NCBI GenBank assembly: GCA_965262305.1
Contig: CBDHEY010000003.1
Location: forward strand, 1-42,497
Length of the DNA: 42,497 nt
Direction: 5' to 3'
From: CBDHEY01 sp965262305
GTDB lineage: Bacteria > Pseudomonadota > Gammaproteobacteria > Pseudomonadales > Cellvibrionaceae
The position numbers and the translations under genes are program-made. This document shows, in pieces, positions 9,293-18,407 of this stretch; position 1 is the first letter of the stretch; each line of letters begins with the position of its first letter. Under the pieces are notes generated by a model, which saw only the letters and a program-made list of their open reading frames with translations, ran no database searches and was not told the DNA's origin.

Positions 9293-11092
9293 CTAACTAT
9301 CTACTTTTAAAACAGCTAAAAACGCATCTTGGGGAATTTCTACACGTCCAACCTGTTTCATTCTCTTTTTACCAGCTTTTTGTTTTTCTAAGAGTTTTTT
9401 CTTCCTAGTGACATCACCACCATAACATTTAGCCGTCACATTCTTTCTTAAAGCTTTGACAGTTGTTCTCGCGATAATATGACCACCAATTGCGGCCTGA
9501 ATGGCTACATCAAACATTTGTCGTGGAATAAGCTCTTTCATCTTGTCCGTGAGAGCTCGTCCTTTAAACTGTGCATTATCTCTATGCACAATTAAAGCGA
9601 GCGCATCAACTTTTTCAGAGTTGATCAAAACATCAAGCCTAACTAAGCTAGCAGCTTGGAATCGAACAAAGTTATAGTCAAGCGAAGCAAACCCTCTACT
9701 CACAGATTTTAATTTATCGAAAAAATCCATCACAACTTCATTCATTGGTAGTTCATATTGAACGGATACCTGACTACCCATATAGTTCAATTCTTTTTGA
9801 ATACCTCGTTTTTCTACACAAAGCGTGATGACTGCGCCCAGATATTCTTGAGGAACCAGAATATTCGCCTCAACAATCGGCTCGCGCATTTCTTCGATCA
9901 AACCAATATCAGGGAGTTTCGATGGGTTATCAACATTAATTATCTCACCATCTTTTTGCACTACTTCATAGATAACGGTTGGTGCAGTAGTAATTAGATC
10001 GAGGTCATACTCCCTTTCAAGTCTTTCTTGAATAATCTCCATATGGAGCATTCCCAGAAAGCCGCAACGAAAACCAAACCCTAATGCATCTGAGCTTTCT
10101 GGCTCATAAAATAAAGAAGCATCATTCAAAGTGAGTTTGGCTAAAGCATCACGAAATGCTTCATAGTCGTCAGAATTGACAGGAAAAAGTCCCGCATACA
10201 CCTGTGGTTTCACTTTCTGAAAACCAGGTAAGGCTTCTATATCTTGCGAGTTGGAGTGGGTAATCGTATCTCCGACAGGAGCCCCTAAAATATCTTTGAT
10301 ACCAGCAACAACAAACCCGACTTCACCCGCATGTAATACTCCTGTATCGGTGCGTTTTGGTGTAAACACACCAACGATATCGACAACGTTGGGTTTACCT
10401 ATGGATTTCGAGATTATCTTTTCTTTCGTACGCAAGGTACCCTGCTTTACCCTTACCAATGAAACTACACCTAAATAGTTATCAAACCAAGAGTCAATGA
10501 TTAAAGCTTGCAAGGGTGCTTCAACGTCGCCAACGGGTGCCGGAACTTTTTCTACCAGGCTTTCAAGTACATCTTCAATACCTAATCCAGACTTGGCGCT
10601 ACATTTGACCGCATCTAAAGCATCAATACCAATGATGTCTTCAATCTCCTGGGCGACACGTTCGGGTTCAGCTTGAGGTAAATCCATCTTGTTTAAAACT
10701 GGAATTACTTCTAATCCCTGTTCTATCGCGGTATAACAGTTAGCGACCGACTGGGCTTCTACACCTTGAGCAGCATCAACAACCAAAAGAGCGCCTTCGC
10801 AGGCTGCAAGAGATCGAGATACTTCATATGAGAAATCGACATGCCCAGGCGTGTCAATAAAGTTTAACTGATATGTCACACCATCCCTAGCTTCATACTC
10901 TAAGGTCACACTTTGAGCTTTTATGGTAATACCGCGCTCTCGCTCCAAATCCATGGAATCAAGAACCTGTTCTGCCATTTCACGATCAGCCAAGCCACCA
11001 CAATACTGGATAAACCGGTCGGCTAGCGTTGATTTGCCATGATCAATATGGGCAATAATTGAAAAATTTCGGATTGTAGTTAAATCTGTCAC
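9293..11092 (-). CDS. lepA: Elongation factor 4 (LepA)
   Basis: LepA is a ribosome-associated translational GTPase implicated in back-translocation or 30S biogenesis. The 599 residues equal the E. coli length. G motifs are AHIDHGKSTLADRF (G1), RERGITI (G2), DTPGHVDF (G3) and NKMDLPQA (G4). The LepA-specific C-terminal domain ends in KKLLEKQKAGKKRMKQVG and lacks EF-G domain IV. It lies 156 bases downstream of mucD, a gap with two hairpins, and may start its own transcript into lepB. Confidence 0.98.
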   Translation of the reverse strand: MTDLTTIRNFSIIAHIDHGKSTLADRFIQYCGGLADREMAEQVLDSMDLERERGITIKAQSVTLEYEARDGVTYQLNFIDTPGHVDFSYEVSRSLAACEGALLVVDAAQGVEAQSVANCYTAIEQGLEVIPVLNKMDLPQAEPERVAQEIEDIIGIDALDAVKCSAKSGLGIEDVLESLVEKVPAPVGDVEAPLQALIIDSWFDNYLGVVSLVRVKQGTLRTKEKIISKSIGKPNVVDIVGVFTPKRTDTGVLHAGEVGFVVAGIKDILGAPVGDTITHSNSQDIEALPGFQKVKPQVYAGLFPVNSDDYEAFRDALAKLTLNDASLFYEPESSDALGFGFRCGFLGMLHMEIIQERLEREYDLDLITTAPTVIYEVVQKDGEIINVDNPSKLPDIGLIEEMREPIVEANILVPQEYLGAVITLCVEKRGIQKELNYMGSQVSVQYELPMNEVVMDFFDKLKSVSRGFASLDYNFVRFQAASLVRLDVLINSEKVDALALIVHRDNAQFKGRALTDKMKELIPRQMFDVAIQAAIGGHIIARTTVKALRKNVTAKCYGGDVTRKKKLLEKQKAGKKRMKQVGRVEIPQDAFLAVLKVDS

Positions 11093-11148
11093 TGCTTTTG
11101 CAACTCACGTCGAACCTTTTGTCTACGCTGGACCTATATCCAACGTAA

Positions 11149-11173
11149 AAATGCTTTTAGAATCAAAGCATTT
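11149..11173 (-). terminator. Probable rho-independent terminator after mucD
   Basis: Perfect 9-base stem (AAATGCTTT with AAAGCATTT, loop of 7). Read on the minus strand, the second arm runs into a short T tract (CATTTTTACG). It would end the algU-mucD transcript before lepA. The stem is AT-rich and the T tract short, so read-through into lepA is likely. Confidence 0.5.
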
Positions 11174-11205
11174 AAGCAAGATGCGCAAGTCTACAGTATT
11201 TGCGA

Positions 11206-11225
11206 GGAGTGTGCTATGACACTCC
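11206..11225. other. Short perfect hairpin between mucD and lepA
   Basis: GGAGTGT and ACACTCC form a 7-base stem around GCTATG. There is no T tract on either side. It lies just after the mucD stop on the minus strand and may stabilise the mRNA 3' end or act with the terminator-like hairpin at 11149-11173. Confidence 0.35.
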
Positions 11226-11248
11226 CTAATTTCAATGATGTGATTCAA

Positions 11249-12634
11249 TTACTTTGGTTCGATTAATATTGTGCGAAATACAGCTCGACCATTGCTAATG
11301 AATCGAATGGGAAGCAGACTTTTTGCGGGCAAGTCTTTAACCAGCTGCTCAAATTGACGTTTGTTTTTGATTTCCTCAAAGCCGAGTTGAGCGATAACAT
11401 CATTTTCAGAAATACCCGCTTTTGCAGCGGGGCTTCTAGGATCCACACTTGTCACCATCACACCACCCGATAGCTGATATTCTTCTTTTGTTTTGTCATC
11501 AATATCGTCAACCACAACCCCCAGCCGATTAGAGCTGGAATCATCTTCGGACTCCGAAAACGCTTTTCCACTCAATTGATTTTGATCTAGAGTTCCCACT
11601 ACCACATCAATACGCTTAACCTTACCTTTGCGCATAACCACTGCTTCAACTTTCTCACCTGGCGGAGTAGCTCCTACCGCGTGGGGTAAATCTCCAGAAG
11701 TAATTATGTCTATTTCATTAAACTTGACAATGACATCACCGATTTTAAGACCCGCCTTAGCTGCTGGACCGTTGCGCTCTAACTGAGAAATGAGCGCACC
11801 CTTAGGCTTTTCCAGACCAAAAGAATCGGCTAAATTTTTATCCACTTCCTGAATTACAACACCGAGCCAGCCTCGGTCTACACGACCCTTATCTTTGAGT
11901 TGAGCGACAACATTTTTAGAAAGGCTTGCTGGAACAGCGAAAGATAGACCAATCGAACCACCTGAATTGGTATAGATTTGAGAATTAACACCAACAACCT
12001 CCCCTTTCAAATTAAATAAAGGACCTCCGGAATTACCAGGATTAATGGCCACATCAGTCTGAATAAAGGGAACATAATTTCCGCCAGTACCGTTAGGAAT
12101 ATTTCGTCCGATGGCACTGACAATACCAGCAGAAGCAGAAAAATCGAGACCAAAAGGCGATCCAATTGCTACTACCCAATCGCCGACTTCAACATCTTCT
12201 GAATTAGCAAATTTTAAAAATGGTAAATCCTCTGCTTCAACTTTTAATAAAGCTAAATCAGATCTTGGGTCAGTCCCAACAACGGTCGCATCAAACTCCC
12301 TACGGTCAGTGAGTCTGACAACAATTTCATCGGCCTCGTCAATAACATGGTGATTAGTCAACAAGTACCCGTCCGAAGAGATAAAAAACCCCGATCCTGA
12401 TGAATGTAGGCTGCGCTCAGGCATTTGTCGGGGTTCAAACAAATGACGGAATATATCAGGTAATCGTTCGCCTCTCGGCATATGGTAGGTTGGGGTTTTA
12501 GCACGCGTGGTGGTATTTATCTTAACCACCGCTGGGGACTTTTCCTTAATCAGATTCGTAAAATCCGGCAGACCGTGACCATAAGACTGTAATGAAATAC
12601 CAAAAGAAAAAATTAAGAGTAAAGCTCTAATCAT
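11249..12634 (-). CDS. mucD: MucD/DegP-type periplasmic serine protease
   Basis: An HtrA-family protease and chaperone for misfolded envelope proteins, and a known negative modulator of AlgU signalling in Pseudomonas. The N-terminus MIRALLLIFSFGISLQSYG is a signal peptide. The catalytic triad is His96 (TNHHVID), Asp126 (SDLALL) and Ser202 (NPGNSGGPL). Two PDZ domains follow (about 255-345 and 365-455). I chose the ATG at 12634 because GGAG lies upstream and it begins a clean signal peptide. The in-frame ATG at 12652, adding METKLI, is the alternative. It lies about 20 bases after rseC as the last gene of the sigma operon. Confidence 0.95.
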   Translation of the reverse strand: MIRALLLIFSFGISLQSYGHGLPDFTNLIKEKSPAVVKINTTTRAKTPTYHMPRGERLPDIFRHLFEPRQMPERSLHSSGSGFFISSDGYLLTNHHVIDEADEIVVRLTDRREFDATVVGTDPRSDLALLKVEAEDLPFLKFANSEDVEVGDWVVAIGSPFGLDFSASAGIVSAIGRNIPNGTGGNYVPFIQTDVAINPGNSGGPLFNLKGEVVGVNSQIYTNSGGSIGLSFAVPASLSKNVVAQLKDKGRVDRGWLGVVIQEVDKNLADSFGLEKPKGALISQLERNGPAAKAGLKIGDVIVKFNEIDIITSGDLPHAVGATPPGEKVEAVVMRKGKVKRIDVVVGTLDQNQLSGKAFSESEDDSSSNRLGVVVDDIDDKTKEEYQLSGGVMVTSVDPRSPAAKAGISENDVIAQLGFEEIKNKRQFEQLVKDLPAKSLLPIRFISNGRAVFRTILIEPK

Positions 12635-12655
12635 AATGAGTTTTGTCTCCATTCA

Positions 12656-13135
12656 TTAAAACTGATTTAAATTTAATTCTTGATTTTTTGATAACTTCTT
12701 TGACAGCACGATAGGCTGAAAGGTTTGTCTTTGCTTCTTGAAATTAATAAAAAACTTTGCACACAAGCCACCGAACAGCAACCCCAATAAACCAAAAATT
12801 AACACAATGCTCTCGCTTTGAAACAATTGATTGGCCAATAATATAGATCCGATCATAGAAACTAATGGAAATATGTAAGCCCAAAATGCCAACTGTAAAA
12901 GCACGGATTCTTGAATTCCAATTTGAGCTTGGTCACCAATAGTCCAATTCGAGGGAGTTATAGTCTGAGAAAAATACGCTTTAATATGTGTAATATTTTT
13001 GGCTTGATTTTCAGCAAGCAGTTTACTGCCGCAAACCGATTTCGCGGCACAACGACCACACACAGATTTTTTTAAAGTCTCAACCCAAACTCCATCCCCG
13101 TCGACCGCTACAACAACGCCTGTTTCAGTAATCAA
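12656..13135 (-). CDS. rseC: RseC/MucC family membrane protein
   Basis: 159 residues of the SoxR-reducing/RseC family, named for roles in SoxR reduction (rsx/rse) and modulation of the sigma-E pathway. The N-terminal domain has the cysteine cluster SVCGRCAAKSVCG (about 24-36). Two membrane segments follow (about 84-104 and 108-128). The start codon is TTG. It sits between mucB and mucD exactly as mucC does in Pseudomonas. The molecular function is not settled for the family. Confidence 0.92.
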   Translation of the reverse strand: MITETGVVVAVDGDGVWVETLKKSVCGRCAAKSVCGSKLLAENQAKNITHIKAYFSQTITPSNWTIGDQAQIGIQESVLLQLAFWAYIFPLVSMIGSILLANQLFQSESIVLIFGLLGLLFGGLCAKFFINFKKQRQTFQPIVLSKKLSKNQELNLNQF

Positions 13136-13167
13136 AGTATAAATCCAGAGGACAGTTGGTTATAGGT

Positions 13168-14130
13168 TTAACGCATAGATAAAGTTATTTTACGAGCAAC
13201 TTCAGGAGGTATATCACCAACAACCGAAATATATATCATATATTCTTGTTTGGGTACGCTAGTGAGTAAAACAAATGTTGCACCCCGGTGCGATTCGGCC
13301 GATGTAATTCCATCGTTTGCGCCTTCAAAATTAGGGCGAGCAAACTTTTCAACAAATACGGAAAAACTACTCATTCCATCGCTATATGATTCCTGATAGG
13401 TCGTTGCGCCAATTGCTTTGTGGCTAGTGAGGGTAAACCCTTCTGGAATCCAGTTAGGGCTCATACTGGCTTGGCTTTCACCCATGGTTTCGCTATTAAA
13501 ACACGGCTGATCAACCTTAGTTACCTTGGTATTATCGTTGACACGAAAATCGGCTTCAGTGAACTTCGCATCAGTGTTTAATTCTAAAAATTTTATGGAT
13601 TCAAGTGCTTTTTTTGTCGAGTCCAGGACTTGTGTCCCAAGAGGCAAAAAACTGGTTTTATCAACGGCAAGTTTATAACTGTATCGATCTGAATCCTTTG
13701 GCTGCATCAATATAAACCAGGCATCTCGATTGGCAACCTTGGCTTCACCTTCAATAATGATGGAATAGTGTTTATTTATTGATTGTTCTTGCCCAGCCAT
13801 CGCCAAAGATCGAAACATCTGACTTGAAAAAGAATCGCATTCAGATTTTTTCCCTACCTGTATGTGATTGCTAGACTGACTTTCCGCCTGAGAAATACTT
13901 TCATATTCAACACCACTAATCACGGCATGAGATATCTTGTAAATCTGAGACTGTCCCTCAGATTCGTAGACAAACTTTCCGTGGTAGTTTTGCAACTTAA
14001 CGGCCTGAGATAACTCATAGAGGATATCTGAAGCGGAGTGTTTTTCCGCCCAGACATTACCTACAAATACAATTGTTGTTACTAGAAAAAGAAATGACGT
14101 TTGAACAGTCTTGCTAGCGTTTATCATCAA
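13168..14130 (-). CDS. mucB: MucB/RseB periplasmic regulator of sigma-E
   Basis: MucB binds the periplasmic part of the anti-sigma factor MucA and protects it from proteolysis until stress or lipid signals displace it. The N-terminus is a signal peptide (VQTSFLFLVTTIVFVGNVWA, then EKHSA). The lipid-binding-like N-terminal domain contains YHGKFVYESEGQ, and the C-terminal domain contains NWIPEGFTLTSH. The length of 320 residues is normal. It starts only 3 bases after mucA. Confidence 0.95.
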   Translation of the reverse strand: MMINASKTVQTSFLFLVTTIVFVGNVWAEKHSASDILYELSQAVKLQNYHGKFVYESEGQSQIYKISHAVISGVEYESISQAESQSSNHIQVGKKSECDSFSSQMFRSLAMAGQEQSINKHYSIIIEGEAKVANRDAWFILMQPKDSDRYSYKLAVDKTSFLPLGTQVLDSTKKALESIKFLELNTDAKFTEADFRVNDNTKVTKVDQPCFNSETMGESQASMSPNWIPEGFTLTSHKAIGATTYQESYSDGMSSFSVFVEKFARPNFEGANDGITSAESHRGATFVLLTSVPKQEYMIYISVVGDIPPEVARKITLSMR

Positions 14131-14133
14131 AAA

Positions 14134-14796
14134 TTAATTTTTATCTTCTAGTTGATTTGTTCTAGCATAAGGAAGAACGCCCAAAGAGCTTGCCTCCGAT
14201 GCTTGCTTAGCGTGCAATAGAAGTAACTTATCCATTTTTTCCCGCATAAGCTGTTCGTTGTTCAACGATGAAGCTGTACCTTCCAAAGAACGAGCACCGT
14301 ATGAACCCACTTGACTAGCAGGTACAGTTTTCGAAGCACTCACGGTGCGCGTATTAACATTAGGCTGTTCGAATCCCTTAGGAACAACTGCTCCAGACGT
14401 ATTAGCAACAGTTTCCGCCCCGCCACTGACTTCGTCACTAATACCCGAAAACTCTTGAACACCGAGTACAACTGCAAAAGCAACGGTAGCCGCAATGGCC
14501 GTTTTACCTGTTAAGTTTCTCCAAAAAGATGGACGAGATACGGAAGTCACTGGAGTTGCAACAGACTCTTCTTCTAAAGCAGCACGAACACTACTAGAAA
14601 TATCCATCGAAGAAGTGTATTGGTATTCGCCACGCATTACATCGCCAATACTCTGATAACGCTGCCAAGAAGTTCTAACTTCTTCACGCTGAGAGGAGCC
14701 TTTATCAACGGAGTTCAAAACCCGCTGCAGGTCCATATCATTGCTCTCACCATCGACTAAAGCTGAAACCGATTCTTTCAAAGACCCATCATTCAT
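14134..14796 (-). CDS. mucA: Anti-sigma factor MucA/RseA
   Basis: A single-pass inner-membrane protein that holds AlgU inactive and is cleaved by AlgW/MucP-type proteases under envelope stress. The N-terminal cytoplasmic domain (about 1-85) shows ESVSALVDGESND and WQRYQSIGDVMRGE, both typical of the family. One membrane segment lies at about 99-115 (TAIAATVAFAVVLGVQEF) and the periplasmic tail is about 105 residues. It begins about 125 bases after algU. Confidence 0.95.
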   Translation of the reverse strand: MNDGSLKESVSALVDGESNDMDLQRVLNSVDKGSSQREEVRTSWQRYQSIGDVMRGEYQYTSSMDISSSVRAALEEESVATPVTSVSRPSFWRNLTGKTAIAATVAFAVVLGVQEFSGISDEVSGGAETVANTSGAVVPKGFEQPNVNTRTVSASKTVPASQVGSYGARSLEGTASSLNNEQLMREKMDKLLLLHAKQASEASSLGVLPYARTNQLEDKN

Positions 14797-14921
14797 AAAT
14801 TCATTTCTCTATACATGAAATCAATAATTATTTATTAACTTTAAGAATTTTCCTTAATTGTAACGCCAATCCATTGGGTGCTAACTAACGTAATTCTATG
14901 ACATTATCAGTTTATGAAAGT

Positions 14922-15515
14922 TCACGCGAAGTTTTCAACAAGAGGCGATATATACTGATCAATGGATTCCCTCGCCCTAAATATACGCGACCTTACCGTT
15001 CCAACCGGACAATCCATCACATCTGCGATCTCTTCATAGCTCAACCCTTCCATTTCTCTCAAAGTGACAGCCGTTCTCAAATCTTCAGGTAAATTTTGAA
15101 TTGCTTCGTTTACCGCTTCTTTGAGTTGGTCTCGTGCCAATTCCTGTTCAGGTGATGCGACATCTTTGAGCTGATCACTCATACCAAGAACCTCAGCATC
15201 ATCAACTTCAACGTCTATTGAAGGTGGTCTTCTACCCTTGGAGACTAAATGGTTTTTAGCGGTGTTAATGGCAATACGATATACCCAAGTATAGAACGCG
15301 CTTTCTCCACGAAAATTACCCAAAGCTCTATAAGCTTTAATAAAGGCTTCCTGAGCCACATCTTGAACTTCTACCGGATCTTTGATAAAGCGACTAATTA
15401 TTGCAAATATTTTATGCTGGTACTTTAAAACCAAGAGATCAAAAGCTCTTTTATCACCCTTTTGCACCCGAGCTACAAGCTGTTGGTCGCTATCTTGTGC
15501 GTCTTGCGCTGTCAT
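14922..15515 (-). CDS. algU: Envelope-stress sigma factor AlgU/RpoE
   Basis: An ECF sigma factor of 197 residues. Region 2 has VEVQDVAQEAFIKAYRAL (core binding), then ESAFYTWVYRIAINTAKNHL (-10 recognition). Region 4 has LREMEGLSYEEIADVMDCPVG (-35 recognition). The operon algU-mucA-mucB-rseC-mucD matches Pseudomonas and supports a role in envelope stress and perhaps exopolysaccharide control. A sigma-E-type promoter lies about 107 bases upstream, so positive autoregulation is expected. The gene is divergent from nadB. Confidence 0.97.
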   Translation of the reverse strand: MTAQDAQDSDQQLVARVQKGDKRAFDLLVLKYQHKIFAIISRFIKDPVEVQDVAQEAFIKAYRALGNFRGESAFYTWVYRIAINTAKNHLVSKGRRPPSIDVEVDDAEVLGMSDQLKDVASPEQELARDQLKEAVNEAIQNLPEDLRTAVTLREMEGLSYEEIADVMDCPVGTVRSRIFRARESIDQYISPLVENFA

Positions 15516-15621
15516 TGACTACCCCAAATGATCTCAAGTAAAAGATCAATAATGTTATTTTCCTAACCTCAAACATTGATTGAGGCTCATTCAATTTGCG
15601 AAATAGTTATCTAATATGGTG

Positions 15622-15651
15622 TTATAGAGCGACAAGCCCTACGTAAGTTCC
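15622..15651 (-). promoter_or_regulatory. Sigma-E/AlgU-type promoter of the algU operon
   Basis: On the minus strand GGAACTT (15651-15645), a 16-base spacer and TCTATAA (15628-15622) match the sigma-E/AlgU consensus of GGAACTT, 16 bases, TCtgA or TCTAA. The predicted transcript begins near 15616, leaving a leader of about 100 bases before the algU ATG. This is the position expected for an autoregulated sigma factor promoter. Confidence 0.75.
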
Positions 15652-15758
15652 ACGCAAACGCAGCACGGATATATTAGCCACACAACTAAATTGGTGCAAA
15701 TCTCGGAAATTCAATTGATACACAAGCTACAAATGTGCGTATTTCAAAAAAATGACGG

Positions 15759-15787
15759 TATAATTAAATTTTTCATCAAATGAAAAA
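15759..15787 (+). promoter_or_regulatory. Candidate nadB promoter -10 and overlapping palindrome
   Basis: A perfect TATAAT at 15759-15764 lies about 80 bases before nadB. No good -35 is visible. A palindrome (TTTTTCAT, CAA, ATGAAAAA; 15769-15787) covers the predicted start of transcription and could be an operator. The regulator is not identifiable from sequence. Confidence 0.4.
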
Positions 15788-15846
15788 CAAAACATTATCC
15801 TAAAGTTACCAAACCTACTTTATTCCGCCAGTTAGAGAACCCGACT

Positions 15847-17478
15847 TTGAATCCTAAAATCTACTATTTTGATGTGCTCATCATCGGCAGCGGAGCTGCA
15901 GGCCTTACTTTAGCGCTCAACTTATCAAGGAAATATAGTGTTGCGGTGCTCAGCAAAGGTGAACTAAAAGAAGGGTCAACTCGTTATGCGCAAGGCGGCA
16001 TTGCCGCAGTTCTAGATGACAAAGACTCCATTGAAGCACATGTTGAAGATACCTTGAATGCAGGCGGAGGCCTCTGCCACAAAGATACCGTAAGATACAC
16101 GGTAGGTCGCAGTCGAGAAGCAATAGATTGGCTAGTTGATCTCGGCGTGGATTTTACGAAAAACAAAGATGACAATAACTTCCACCTTACTCAGGAAGGT
16201 GGTCACAGTCAGCGTCGAATTATTCATAGTGCTGACGCAACTGGAAAAGCACTGCAATCTACGCTGATTGAACGTGCGAGGGAATCAGCAAACCTTCATC
16301 TTTTCGAAAACCACGTCGCGGTGGACATAATAAAGCAGCCTGATCCTGGAAGCCGCCGTTTACGCTGCTCTGGAGCCTATGTTTACAATCGAGAAAAAGA
16401 TTATATAGAAGCATTTTCTGCCAAAAGCGTCGTACTCGCCACTGGAGGCGCTAGTAAAGTCTATCTTTACACAAGTAACCCAGATGGAGCATCGGGCGAT
16501 GGCATTGCGATGGCATGGCGAGCGGGTTGTCGTGTTGCAAACATGGAGTTTAACCAATTTCACCCTACATGTTTGTACCATCCTAAAGCAAAGTCATTTC
16601 TCGTGACGGAGGCGCTCCGAGGCGAAGGAGCAAAACTGCGACACCCTGATGGACAGTCTTTCATGGCGCGTTTTCACCCGCTCAAAGAGCTCGCACCCAG
16701 GGATGTGGTTGCCCGTGCGATAGACCACGAGATGAAGCGTATTGGTAGCGATTTCATGCATTTGGATATCAGCCACAAACCAGCAGAATTCATTGCTAGC
16801 CACTTTCCAACGGTGAAAAAGAAGTGTATGAAGTTCGGAATCGATATTACACAAGAACCCATACCGGTTGTTCCGGCCGCTCACTATACATGTGGCGGCA
16901 TCGTCGTAGACCACCAAGGAGAAACGGATTTAAAAAATCTTTATGCCATTGGTGAAACTTCTTTTACCGGCCTTCACGGTGCCAACCGAATGGCAAGTAA
17001 CAGCCTACTTGAATGTATTGTTTATGCTAAGTCAGCCGCTGAAGCAATAGAAAAATCCATAGATCAAATTCGCCAACCTAAGCCTCCTGCCGAGTGGGAC
17101 GAATCAAGAGTCACCAATTCCGATGAAGACGTGGTGATATCGCACAACTGGGAAGAATTGAGGCGTTTTATGTGGGATTACGTAGGCATTGTGAGAACCG
17201 GAAAACGCTTAGAGCGTGCCACTCACCGAATCAAACTTTTGCAGAAAGAGATTAACGAATATTACTCCAATTACAAAATCGGTAACGATCTAATTGAACT
17301 ACGTAATCTTGCGATGGTGGCGGAACTGATTATTCGATCAGCAAGTTCTAGGAAGGAAAGTCGTGGGCTGCACTACTCGCTCGATTATCCCGAGACGTCC
17401 GAAATTGCACGTGATACTATCCTTGTGCCTATGAAACATGCGGGACAAGAGATAATTGTGGATGCGCCCGATTATTAA
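15847..17478 (+). CDS. nadB: L-aspartate oxidase
   Basis: NadB is a flavoenzyme that oxidises L-aspartate to iminoaspartate, the first step of de novo NAD synthesis. The FAD dinucleotide fold is at the N-terminus (DVLIIGSGAAGLTLAL). EGGHSQRRIIHSADATG, EFNQFHPTCLYHP and the flavin/substrate loop LHGANRMASNSLLEC are strongly conserved. The length of 543 residues matches Pseudomonas NadB. The start is a TTG with only a weak ribosome binding site; MNPKIYYFDVLIIG aligns with the family from there. It is divergent from algU and convergent with ygfX. Confidence 0.97.
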   Translation: MNPKIYYFDVLIIGSGAAGLTLALNLSRKYSVAVLSKGELKEGSTRYAQGGIAAVLDDKDSIEAHVEDTLNAGGGLCHKDTVRYTVGRSREAIDWLVDLGVDFTKNKDDNNFHLTQEGGHSQRRIIHSADATGKALQSTLIERARESANLHLFENHVAVDIIKQPDPGSRRLRCSGAYVYNREKDYIEAFSAKSVVLATGGASKVYLYTSNPDGASGDGIAMAWRAGCRVANMEFNQFHPTCLYHPKAKSFLVTEALRGEGAKLRHPDGQSFMARFHPLKELAPRDVVARAIDHEMKRIGSDFMHLDISHKPAEFIASHFPTVKKKCMKFGIDITQEPIPVVPAAHYTCGGIVVDHQGETDLKNLYAIGETSFTGLHGANRMASNSLLECIVYAKSAAEAIEKSIDQIRQPKPPAEWDESRVTNSDEDVVISHNWEELRRFMWDYVGIVRTGKRLERATHRIKLLQKEINEYYSNYKIGNDLIELRNLAMVAELIIRSASSRKESRGLHYSLDYPETSEIARDTILVPMKHAGQEIIVDAPDY

Positions 17479-17501
17479 AGGCAGACAGAAGTAATGCCTT
17501 T
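17477..17501. terminator. Hairpin at the nadB 3' end
   Basis: AAAGGCA and TGCCTTT (7-base stem, 11-base loop) overlap the nadB stop and sit between the convergent nadB and ygfX genes. Neither side has a strong T tract, so it is a weak terminator candidate, possibly acting in both directions. Confidence 0.35.
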
Positions 17502-17538
17502 AAAAAACCAACAAGACAAAACACTCTCGCAAAGTTAA

Positions 17539-17964
17539 TTAATACAATCTTTTTATGAGTTTTCGCAAGCGTCTAAGGTCTTCGGAATGCGCCGAGTCTG
17601 AGAGTAAAATAAGCGGAATTTTAGGAGCAAACATGCTTGTATCGCTTTTTAAACGAAAGCTCAACACAACCAACCAATAACTCACCAACGGATTATCAAC
17701 CATTTCCACAGCATGTTTTTGCTCTTCTAACACCAAATAAAATTGCTCAGACTCAAAACTCAGTTTTTCTACTTGTGCTAGCCTGTTATAGGTTCGCCTT
17801 GTAAAAAACACGCTAAGTACAAATGGAAAAAAAAGAAGAACAAAGAAAAGACTAGTAAAAAGCAAATATACAATGATTAGAAAAAATAAAGCATGTGAAT
17901 AAAGATAAAAATACTGGAGCTTCTGCGACGCTCTCAAAGATATTGCAAATGTTTCGTCATGCAA
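17539..17964 (-). CDS. ygfX: YgfX (CptA)-like membrane protein
   Basis: 141 residues. Two adjacent membrane segments (about 21-38 and 39-55, very rich in Phe and Leu) are followed by a soluble domain ending in LRRLRKLIKRLY. Its start overlaps the end of sdhE by 8 bases, as for the E. coli ygfY-ygfX (cptB-cptA) pair, where YgfX has been described as a membrane toxin acting on cytoskeletal proteins. Sequence similarity alone is weak, so the call rests on topology, size and partner gene. Confidence 0.75.
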   Translation of the reverse strand: MHDETFAISLRASQKLQYFYLYSHALFFLIIVYLLFTSLFFVLLFFPFVLSVFFTRRTYNRLAQVEKLSFESEQFYLVLEEQKHAVEMVDNPLVSYWLVVLSFRLKSDTSMFAPKIPLILLSDSAHSEDLRRLRKLIKRLY

Positions 17965-18196
17965 CTGAACTTGCCCTAATTATATTTACAATTTTTTTTA
18001 GCTCTGGATCTGCTGGATCTTCGCTCCTTAAAAACCATTTAAATAAATCTTGATCTTCACACTCAAGCAATTGAATAAAAAGTGCTTGTTCTGAATCCGC
18101 CAATGAAGGATACGTCTTTTCCAAAAAAGGTTGAAATATCAGATCCAACTCTAACATGCCACGGCGAATGGCCCATCTCAATCGATTAATATCCAC
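17957..18196 (-). CDS. sdhE: FAD assembly factor SdhE
   Basis: SdhE (YgfY, CptB) helps attach FAD covalently to succinate dehydrogenase and fumarate reductase. The 79 residues contain the RGxxE signature (RRGMLELDLI, about 12-21) and the downstream DLFKWFLRSEDPADPEL. The start codon is GTG. It forms an overlapping pair with ygfX and is followed on that side by nadB, as in Pseudomonas. Confidence 0.95.
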   Translation of the reverse strand: MDINRLRWAIRRGMLELDLIFQPFLEKTYPSLADSEQALFIQLLECEDQDLFKWFLRSEDPADPELKKIVNIIRASSVA

Positions 18197-18407
18197 AAAT
18201 AACTCGTATTACTCACTAAATAATTAAAGGAAACCAAACTTACAGCATTATTGCGACCTAGGAACCCAAAGCCAAATAATTTTTTTGATTAATCATAGGC
18301 TCATTTCTCTATTCTAATTCAATTTGCCAAGTTAAGATAAGCATTAGAAGCAAATTATTAACACTCCTCAAACCCCACCTAAATTCGAATAGGGTAAACA
18401 AATAAAG

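Noticed and set aside
14311..14514. GTTCGAATC inside mucA as a tRNA T-loop
   Set aside because: It lies within the conserved MucA reading frame and no acceptor or anticodon stem can be paired around it.
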